Source: Gracilibacillus suaedae (GTDB lineage Bacteria; Bacillota; Bacilli; Bacillales; Amphibacillaceae). Taken from it: DNA of 64,000 nt. A program made the position numbers and the translations under genes. Positions 58,621 to 64,000 of the stretch are shown in pieces. The stretch's first letter is position 1. Every line of letters begins with the position of its first letter. The notes beneath the pieces were generated by a model. That model saw nothing but the letters and a program-made list of their open reading frames with translations, was not told where the DNA came from and made no database searches. Where the stretch lies: contig NZ_JAGFVL010000053.1 of NCBI RefSeq assembly GCF_017599345.1, positions 62,001-126,000 of the forward strand, read 5' to 3'.

Positions 58621-59883
58621 TCACTTTTGTGGGTACTTAGCTAGCAATTCTGAAATGTAATAATTTTTAGGGAAAACATAAAAGTTATCTGCTGCCTCTT
58701 TGTATACACGTTTTTTGTAATAAATATCTCCTAGAATAGCATGGCAATATTTCACGTCAAGTGAATTTCCTGTCAACTGGAAATAGGGGATGATTTCGTT
58801 TATTATTTTGTTGCGATAACTTTCAGAGCCATGTATCCTTTGAATAATGCCTTTTAACAAGTAAAAATAGTAGTCATACTTTTTATTTTTGTTAAGCGAT
58901 TTTCCGCCATCAATTAAATCTAATGCCATCTCCTTATCTTCAAGCAATGCGTATATAAAAGCGTTAAAAAAGATATAGATGACTTTTAATGGAATCATTT
59001 TTTCATTGTAGATTGCTTTTCTACAGTATTTTAATGCGCTTTCAAAATCGTTATTTTTCAAGTAAGCAGTCCCTAATAAATAAAAGATGTAATTTCTATG
59101 TATGCTTGTATAATTATCCAGAATGGTATGTAACTCTTGAAGGATATCCTGTATGGGTAGTTGCGAGCGAAGTGAACTTTTAATCTTTATGATGCGAGAC
59201 AATAAAATGTTGGGTTGGTTTAACGTTGACTGAAATATTGATAATGCAGTAGAGGCATAGGAAACAGAGCATAAGGTTTGTCCGATTTTATCATAGGCAA
59301 GAGCATAATATAAGTGAATGTCACCATCTTTTTCATACATATTAGGATTCTGGTTAGTGGCTATATTTAAATAAGTGAACGCCTCCTTTATATGGTCGAG
59401 TAATAGATAATATAAGCCGATTGATTTGTGAAAAGGATAGTTATTAGCAGGGGTAAGTGTATCAGCATACTTCTGAGCACTCTCTAAAAACTTTCCGGCC
59501 ACATCAATTTGAAATTGGTTAAGGGCATGTTGGAAATTGCACCACGTATATGTGATAATTTGACTATAAAAATGAGTGATAGGAAATTTTTTGAGTTCTT
59601 TGTAGTATTTATTGGCGGTCGCATAATTTCTACGATTAATGCTTTGTTTCCAGGAGGTTAATTGAGTATTGAGCAGATGGTATTCTGGATGGGAAAGTTC
59701 TTTAATTTGCAAGACTTTTTGGATCCTTGACATTAATTCATCAGAAGGGTAGGATTTACCTGATTCAACCCTACTGATTGTTGTAACACTCGTATTTACT
59801 TCTTGGGCCAATTTTGTTTGTGTCCAATTAAGTTCTTTTCGGTATTTACGGACTAATTTGCCTTTATCATACACTGATTTCAC
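58621..59883 (-). CDS. XRE-family HTH regulator with TPR domain (RRNPP-like)
   Basis: 420 residues. Residues about 7-62 are a Cro/C1-type HTH (VRKYRKELNWTQTKLAQEVN, TTISRVESGKSYPSDELMSRI); the rest is helical with TPR-like pairs (e.g. FYLLGTAYLKNNDFESALKY near 275-295). This architecture is shared by NprR, PlcR and other regulators that bind secreted peptides. No typical exported pro-peptide gene follows; instead a 52-residue hydrophobic ORF lies upstream in the same direction, and a DUF1540 gene downstream. Peptide sensing is inferred, not shown. Confidence 0.85.
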   Translation of the reverse strand: MKSVYDKGKLVRKYRKELNWTQTKLAQEVNTSVTTISRVESGKSYPSDELMSRIQKVLQIKELSHPEYHLLNTQLTSWKQSINRRNYATANKYYKELKKFPITHFYSQIITYTWCNFQHALNQFQIDVAGKFLESAQKYADTLTPANNYPFHKSIGLYYLLLDHIKEAFTYLNIATNQNPNMYEKDGDIHLYYALAYDKIGQTLCSVSYASTALSIFQSTLNQPNILLSRIIKIKSSLRSQLPIQDILQELHTILDNYTSIHRNYIFYLLGTAYLKNNDFESALKYCRKAIYNEKMIPLKVIYIFFNAFIYALLEDKEMALDLIDGGKSLNKNKKYDYYFYLLKGIIQRIHGSESYRNKIINEIIPYFQLTGNSLDVKYCHAILGDIYYKKRVYKEAADNFYVFPKNYYISELLAKYPQK

Positions 59884-59967
59884 ATCACTTTCCTTATTTT
59901 ATTTAGTTCAATGTATATAATACTATAGAATCATTATAAAATCCATATATTTTCAAAAATATTCAAT

Positions 59968-60126
59968 TTATTTACAAATTATCTCGATTGAAAATAAGAG
60001 TATTAATAAAACCATTAAAATGATGAATGTTTTTAAACCGATCAATGGCACAATAAATAATAACCAGATAATAAATATGGCGAAACCAACAATCATGATG
60101 AAGCAAAAATAAAGAAACCTTTTCAT
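59968..60126 (-). CDS. 52-residue hydrophobic membrane peptide upstream of the XRE-TPR regulator
   Basis: Begins MKRFLYFCFIMIVGFAIFII and ends FSIEIICK; two predicted membrane helices with a short PLIGLK turn. AAAGGAGATAACATC before the start is an excellent ribosome site. It lies 84 nt before the regulator gene on the same strand. It resembles no family I know. It could be a membrane partner, a signal peptide precursor or an unrelated small protein. Confidence 0.65.
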   Translation of the reverse strand: MKRFLYFCFIMIVGFAIFIIWLLFIVPLIGLKTFIILMVLLILLFSIEIICK

Positions 60127-60187
60127 GATGTTATCTCCTTTAAGTATGGTTACTATAAGTTATGACATTTGCCCAAAATCGTGATTT

Positions 60188-60216
60188 TTGAGATATCTTC
60201 CAAATTAGCATATAAT
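60188..60216 (+). promoter_or_regulatory. Sigma-A promoter of the nitroreductase gene
   Basis: TTGAGA (60188-60193), 17 bp, TATAAT (60211-60216); 26 bp before the start. Confidence 0.85.
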
Positions 60217-60241
60217 GTGAGGTTAAAGGGGGAAATATATC

Positions 60242-60814
60242 GTGAAAAACATTAATATTAATGATTATCGTAAACCAGACTACCCAATTGATGATATCTT
60301 TTTAAAGCGCTGGTCACCTCGTTCGTTTTCAGAACAAGCAGTAGATGGAGAAACATTGATGTCAGTATTGGAGGCATCACGCTGGGCACCATCTGCAAGT
60401 AATAAGCAGCCATGGCGTTTTATCATTGCGAGAACAGAAGAGGACCGCAAGAAGTTTCAATCTTTTATTATGGATGGGAATCTTGCTTGGTGTGAGAAAG
60501 CACCTGTATATGTACTAATTATCTCTGATACAGAAGTTGGGGGAACTCATGGTTTTGATACTGGTACTGCTTGGGGTTATTTAGCTTTACAAGCCATGCA
60601 AAAAGGGCTCATCACTCACGCAATGGGTGGATTTTATAAAGATAAAGCTCGTGAAGTATTAAACATCCCAGAGCAATATGCAATTCATGCAGTCGTTGCA
60701 ATCGGCTACCAGGATGAAAAAGAGAAATTAGAGGAAAAATTCCAAGAACGTGAACAACCGTCTGATCGTCGACCACTAACGGAAACGGTTATGGAAGGTG
60801 AATTTAGAGGTTGA
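60242..60814 (+). CDS. Nitroreductase family flavoprotein
   Basis: 190 residues, FMN-dependent oxidoreductase fold. RWSPRSFSEQAVDGETLMSV and EASRWAPSASNKQPWRFII hold the FMN-contacting Arg/Ser/Asn residues; HAMGGFYKDKAREVLNIP and VAIGYQD complete the family pattern. GTG 60242 has AAGGGGGAAA. Physiological substrate unknown; possible roles are quinone or nitro-compound reduction. Monocistronic between promoter and terminator. Confidence 0.92.
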   Translation: MKNININDYRKPDYPIDDIFLKRWSPRSFSEQAVDGETLMSVLEASRWAPSASNKQPWRFIIARTEEDRKKFQSFIMDGNLAWCEKAPVYVLIISDTEVGGTHGFDTGTAWGYLALQAMQKGLITHAMGGFYKDKAREVLNIPEQYAIHAVVAIGYQDEKEKLEEKFQEREQPSDRRPLTETVMEGEFRG

Positions 60815-60826
60815 TTTTCTTCGGGT

Positions 60827-60858
60827 ACACGCACATTTTATAAGATGTGCGTGTTTTT
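60827..60858 (+). terminator. Terminator after the nitroreductase gene
   Basis: ACACGCACAT / ATGTGCGTGT perfect arms with an 8-nt loop, then TTTT. Confidence 0.9.
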
Positions 60859-60897
60859 ACTTGGGTAAGTATCTCTCTTCTTAGGATACATACTAAT

Positions 60898-61118
60898 ATT
60901 CAGGGAAGAGAGGCAACTATCCCCGGAAGCGGAACACATATCCCCGGAAGAAAGCTCTCTGTTCCATGGAAACAGTCTTCGCTTCCAGGGATACATGCTG
61001 ATATCCAGGGAAGAGAGGTAATTATCCCCGGAACCGAAACACACATCCCCGGAAGAGAAGTAGCTATCCCCTGAAGCGAGACAATTATCCAAGGAAGGGA
61101 ATCCTATATCCATGAATC
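60898..61118. repeat. CCNNGG array, locus 3: eleven units in 21-bp register
   Basis: Units with the core [AT]TCCNNGGAA begin at 60898, 60919, 60940, 60962, 60983, 61003, 61024, 61045, 61066, 61087 and 61108; steps are 21 bp with one 22 and one 20. The centre varies (CCCCGG, CCATGG, CCAGGG, CCAAGG), and the bases between cores vary more. Long ORFs on both strands here only reflect the 7-codon period. Confidence 0.9.
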
Positions 61119-61235
61119 GAATGTTTGAATCTACGAGTAACCAGTTGTCCCGAACTTAATAATTTTAACTATTTTCTTTCGGCATGCAACTTTCACGAAT
61201 AGATACACAAACTACTACCTGATGAGGTGGTTTTT

Positions 61236-62231
61236 TTGGTACAAGGAGCTATTAATCAAAATACAAGGTTAACTAAAGAATGGCTACAAAATTATGTGGA
61301 TGACTGGGTGGATTTTTATTTGAAGCATACGAAGGAAGGGGAAGTTGCTTCCTACATACCACTTTTAAAGCAAGCAGAAAAGAGTCACTTGGGAATTTCA
61401 ATCATGGGTATTAACGGAGTTACGATTGAGTCTGGAAATGTTGATATTCCTTTCACGCTACAAAGTATATCCAAAGTTTTTACCTTTATTGTAGCATGTA
61501 TGGAAAGAGGCGTTTCCTATGTGTTAGATCGGGTTGATGTGGAGCCAACAGGTCAGGCTTTTAACTCCATTATGCATCTAGAAATGAAGCAGCTCAAAAA
61601 GCCATTTAATCCATTTGTGAATGCAGGCGCAATTACCGTAACTTCGCTATTGAACGGCAAAACATCTGATGAGAAACTGGAGCCTCTTTTAAGTTTGTTG
61701 GAAAAAATTCTAGGGTACTGTCCTCCATTAAACATGGATGTATTTGAATCAGAAAAGGAAACCTCGATGCGAAATCGAGCTATTGGATATTATCTAGTCG
61801 AAACTGGCTATTTGGAATCAGAGCTAGAACTGACATTGGAAACGTATTTCAAGCAATGTTCAATCGAAATTTCTCTTCAGGATTTGGCTCATTTAGGAAC
61901 GGTATTAGCAAATGACGGTAGGGATCCAAAAACGGAGAAAGAAATTATTCCAAAGCAATTTGCTCGGTTAGCAAAGTCTTTGATGTTGACTTGCGGGATG
62001 TATGATGCTTCTGGAAAATTTGCTGCATATGTCGGGATTCCAGCCAAAAGTGGTGTCTCTGGTGGAATCGTTGCCGTTTCTCCTCCTAGAGCAAGAAACG
62101 AAGATCTTCCTTTCCTTGAAGGGTGTGGAATAGGAGTCTATGGTCCTGCGCTCGATAAACAAGGCAATAGCATCGCAGGAATTAAACTTCTCCGGCATAT
62201 AGCAAAACAATGGGATTTAAGTATATTTTAA
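61236..62231 (+). CDS. glsA: Glutaminase A
   Basis: Hydrolyses glutamine to glutamate and ammonia; beta-lactamase-like fold. 331 residues. The catalytic Ser and Lys are in LQSISKVFTF, with PFNPFVNAGAI, AIGYYL and SGVSGGIVAVSP also conserved. TTG 61236 has GAGGTGG at 61225-61231 and gives a family-like N terminus (VQGAINQNTRL); GTG 61227 lies within that site. The ribosome site can pair with ACTACCT just upstream. Probably monocistronic. Confidence 0.93.
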   Translation: MVQGAINQNTRLTKEWLQNYVDDWVDFYLKHTKEGEVASYIPLLKQAEKSHLGISIMGINGVTIESGNVDIPFTLQSISKVFTFIVACMERGVSYVLDRVDVEPTGQAFNSIMHLEMKQLKKPFNPFVNAGAITVTSLLNGKTSDEKLEPLLSLLEKILGYCPPLNMDVFESEKETSMRNRAIGYYLVETGYLESELELTLETYFKQCSIEISLQDLAHLGTVLANDGRDPKTEKEIIPKQFARLAKSLMLTCGMYDASGKFAAYVGIPAKSGVSGGIVAVSPPRARNEDLPFLEGCGIGVYGPALDKQGNSIAGIKLLRHIAKQWDLSIF

Positions 62232-62282
62232 AGATGAAAGGTGCACTTTGTATGAAATGCCACGAAATAGAATTAGAAAAGG

Positions 62283-62311
62283 TTTACAATACACTGTAAA
62301 ATTTGTTATAT
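62283..62311 (+). promoter_or_regulatory. Promoter of the methyltransferase leader
   Basis: TTTACA (62283-62288), 17 bp, TTATAT (62306-62311). It places the RNA start about 25 nt before the leader ORF. Confidence 0.6.
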
Positions 62312-62342
62312 TTAACCTAATCTTTCAAATGGAGTGAATGGA

Positions 62343-62372
62343 ATGTCTAACCAACTTGTTCGAAGTATCTAG
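62343..62372 (+). CDS. Nine-residue leader peptide
   Basis: MSNQLVRSI, with GGAGTG at 62331-62336, 6 nt before its ATG. It is followed by stem-loops and a terminator before the methyltransferase gene. Such mini-ORFs before resistance genes sense ribosome-targeting drugs by stalling. Its use is inferred from layout. Confidence 0.55.
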   Translation: MSNQLVRSI

Positions 62373-62505
62373 GTTTTCGGGCTGGAAAAAACGCGTACCA
62401 GCCGTCTAGGGGGAAGTATACCCTTTTTTAAGAACCTATATTTTGAACAGTGTTGGTAGTCATTGATATTACGATGAAAACAAGGCACTGTAGTCTTGTT
62501 TTTTT
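62373..62505 (+). promoter_or_regulatory. Attenuator region: hairpins and terminator upstream of the methyltransferase
   Basis: CGGGCTGG / CCAGCCG form a first hairpin near 62378-62405. GGG...CCCTTTTTT follows at about 62410-62429. Then AAAACAAG (62477-62484) pairs with CTTGTTTT (62495-62502), with a 7-T run at 62499-62505: an intrinsic terminator ending 23 nt before the gene start. ACAGTG (62447-62452) can instead pair with CACTGT (62486-62491) in its loop, a possible antiterminator. Confidence 0.6.
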
Positions 62506-62527
62506 ACATTTGAAAGGTGGCAAAAAA

Positions 62528-63268
62528 ATGAATTATGATAATTTTTACGATAAGGTCGGAAAAATAAATGGTTGGGATTTTAGTCATATAGAGTCCTTCT
62601 CTGAAGGTGTTAAGTGGGATTTTTATGAAGAAGTAATGAAAAGATGCTCGAAAACAGACATACTATTAGATATTGGTACTGGTGGCGGTGAAAACTTATT
62701 AAGAATAGCCCCTTCGTTATTTTTCTTAATTGGAATTGATTTATCCAACTCGATGGTGGAAACAGCTCAATCTAATTTACAGAAATCAACATTACAAAAC
62801 GTAAAGTTCTTTCAAATGTCGTCTGCTGAGTTACAATTCCCTGCTCGTTTTTTTGACATTGTTTCATGTTGTCACGCCCCATTTTCGGCAACAGAAATAG
62901 TTAAGGTACTAAAAAACGATGGTTGGTTTTTGACAGAACAAGTGAGCGAGGCAGACAAATTAAATGTAAAGAAAGCATTTGGCAGAGGGCAAGCTTATAA
63001 CCAAACCGACGGAGCATTAAAAAAACGATATATTGGTGAACTGAAAAAAGCGGGTTTTTCTGACATTCAATGCTTTGAATATGATGCAATAGAATATTTT
63101 AACAGACCAGAAGACCTTCTTTTTTTGCTGAAACATACACCAATTATTCCTGATTTCGGTCAAGATCGAAAGGATTATGAAATATTGAATGATTTCATAG
63201 AAAATTTTGGAAATGACAAAGGAATTCGAACAAACTCTAAAAGGTTTCTACTCGTGGCTAGAAAGTGA
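62528..63268 (+). CDS. Class I SAM-dependent methyltransferase
   Basis: 246 residues. Motif I is ILLDIGTGGGENLLRI (about 47-62), the acidic motif II region is IGIDLSNSMVETAQ, and the following FFDIVSCCHAPFSA is motif IV-like. Substrate not clear; the upstream leader peptide and terminator suggest drug-inducible expression, so methylation of an antibiotic, a nucleotide or a small molecule is possible. ATG 62528 has AAAGGTGG; the longer frame from 62450 passes through the terminator and is unlikely. Confidence 0.85.
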   Translation: MNYDNFYDKVGKINGWDFSHIESFSEGVKWDFYEEVMKRCSKTDILLDIGTGGGENLLRIAPSLFFLIGIDLSNSMVETAQSNLQKSTLQNVKFFQMSSAELQFPARFFDIVSCCHAPFSATEIVKVLKNDGWFLTEQVSEADKLNVKKAFGRGQAYNQTDGALKKRYIGELKKAGFSDIQCFEYDAIEYFNRPEDLLFLLKHTPIIPDFGQDRKDYEILNDFIENFGNDKGIRTNSKRFLLVARK

Positions 63269-63357
63269 TGATGAATTTGTTATATCAAGCATTCGGAAAT
63301 TCAATATGTAGATCGTCAATCTGGTGATCGATAAATAAAACAAGGGGTGGAGATTAC

Positions 63358-63562
63358 TTGGATAATGAAAGTCCCTCGAAATTAACAAAGTGGAGAGAGA
63401 AATATGGAGCATTAGTTATAGCGGTAAGTTGTCTATATAGTGTCATCAGCGGCTGGGGGGGGGAATTGGTTTCTTTCCGGTCTTTTAGTGTTAGGTGTTT
63501 TGACTTGTGGAACGATAGGATTTTTTGATATAAAGAGAGCTATTTCACAAATGAATAAATAA
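63358..63562 (+). pseudogene. Small two-helix membrane protein gene, frameshifted at a 9-G run
   Basis: Starts at TTG 63358 (AGGGGTGGAG upstream) and reads DNESPSKLTKWREKYGALVI... into a first membrane helix, then reaches nine G at 63455-63463. With eight G the frame would continue as NWFLSGLLVLGVLTCGTIGF and end at 63562 (67 residues, two helices). With nine it shifts and stops at 63528 after unrelated sequence. Either a real slipped-strand variant, a phase switch, or a sequencing error. Family not recognised. Confidence 0.6.
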
Positions 63563-63625
63563 TAACTACTCTATAACGTCATACTTAAACGATGGATCGT
63601 AACATACTTTAAGGAGGTCTATGGA

Positions 63626-63742
63626 GTGAAAAAAGGAAATAAAATAGCTATTGCTATAAGTGTAAGTATAGGATTTTTAGTTGGATATGCGCCAAGAATT
63701 GGTTCCATAGCGAATGATAAGAAGAACAAACAAAAGAAATAG
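63626..63742 (+). CDS. Small single-helix membrane protein
   Basis: 38 residues: MKKGNKIAIAISVSIGFLVG, then YAPRIGSIANDKKNKQKK. One membrane helix with a basic tail. GTG 63626 has AAGGAGG at 63611-63617. Not a family I recognise; part of a run of very small ORFs after the methyltransferase. Confidence 0.6.
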   Translation: MKKGNKIAIAISVSIGFLVGYAPRIGSIANDKKNKQKK

Positions 63743-63809
63743 AGTTGTTCCTTATAAGATAACTTTATAAACAGAAGGGGTATTCGCTTGTTACTAAGGG
63801 AGTGAAATT

Positions 63810-63863
63810 TTGATAATAGAAAATGTTATAGAATTCCTATTTAACAAAAGAAAACACAAATAG
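63810..63863 (+). CDS. Possible 17-residue ORF
   Basis: TTG start, MIIENVIEFLFNKRKHK, with AAGGGAGTG upstream (63796-63804). Only the ribosome site supports it. Confidence 0.25.
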   Translation: MIIENVIEFLFNKRKHK

Positions 63864-63956
63864 ATATATCAAATTTCTTAGATCACCTTTTTTTAGAAGC
63901 CCTTTTCCATAGTTTTGTAGATTTCAATTAGGATCACATTTTGGAGGTGATAAGTT

Positions 63957-64000
63957 ATGAGTAAAGTTCATGCTAGCATATTTGGGTGTTTAATTTTGGC
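63957..64000 (+). CDS. Start of a gene cut by the window edge
   Basis: ATG 63957 with GGAGGTGA at good spacing; reads MSKVHASIFGCLIL before the window ends. The hydrophobic turn after residue 7 suggests a membrane protein or signal peptide. Too short to identify. Confidence 0.5.
   Translation, partial: MSKVHASIFGCLIL

Noticed and set aside
60838-61113. 75- and 91-residue ORFs on opposite strands rich in IPG or SSGD repeats
   Set aside because: They follow from the 21-bp (7-codon) period of the CCNNGG array; no ribosome sites.

Overview
The window looks like the chromosome of a low-GC, endospore-forming, flagellated Gram-positive rod of the Bacillaceae. Evidence is the ywlG-glyA-upp-atp block, the murA-spoIID-spoIIQ-spoIIID-mbl-flhO-flhP-fabZ block in Bacillus-like order, AGGAGG ribosome sites with frequent TTG/GTG starts, and wall polymer genes of the TagGH/TagO/LCP type. 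Acidic surface proteins hint at a halotolerant genus, but I cannot name it.

Layout. 1-2.9 kb: ywlG, glyA, upp. 3.1-5.2 kb: a secreted subtilisin-like protease. 5.4-12.9 kb: the nine-gene F1Fo ATP synthase operon (atpZ-I-B-E-F-H-A-G-D-C), with an unusually long atpE-atpF gap holding a hairpin and a structured repeat. 12.9-13.1 kb: eight identical 20-bp tandem repeats. 13.4-23.4 kb: ywzB, ywmB, murA, spoIID, spoIIQ, an AimR-like pheromone receptor with a tiny ORF behind it, spoIIID, mbl, flhO, flhP and a small membrane protein. 23.7-30.1 kb: fabZ, an acidic lipoprotein, and a TetR/adaptor/RND efflux operon. 30.5-43.1 kb: a wall or capsular glycopolymer cluster with cytoplasmic glycosyltransferases, a TagG-like ABC permease, a tandem-fused TagH-like ATPase, two large paralogous glycosyltransferases and a glycosyltransferase/ATP-grasp fusion. 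43.3-52.8 kb: two secreted wall hydrolases (glucosaminidase, amidase) built on arrays of 70-residue peptidoglycan-binding repeats, flanking a minus-strand GT2-GtrA/GT-C glycosylation pair. 52.9-57.5 kb: LCP ligase, UDP-glucose dehydrogenase, TagO and GalU. 57.6-60.8 kb: the small DUF1659/DUF2922/YvrJ trio, a DUF1540 protein, an XRE-TPR regulator with a 52-residue membrane peptide gene upstream, and a nitroreductase. 61.2-64 kb: glutaminase, an attenuator-controlled methyltransferase, and very small membrane-protein genes, one broken at a 9-G run.

How the parts fit. GalU makes UDP-glucose, Ugd oxidises it to UDP-glucuronate, TagO starts polymers on undecaprenyl phosphate, the 30-43 kb cluster extends and exports them, the GT2-GtrA/GT-C pair could decorate them outside, and LCP attaches them to peptidoglycan. 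The repeat-rich hydrolases then bind and cut this wall. MurA, SpoIID, SpoIIQ and Mbl link wall synthesis to growth and sporulation.

Most notable: (1) the AimR-like receptor outside any visible prophage, with a 17-codon ORF and a GAAA-loop terminator; (2) a ~145-nt repeated element whose two copies keep three long-range helices through compensatory changes; (3) arrays of CCNNGG cores in ~21-bp register at three intergenic loci; (4) a leader-peptide/terminator attenuator before a methyltransferase. All functional statements come from reading the sequence and recalling families; no database search was possible.
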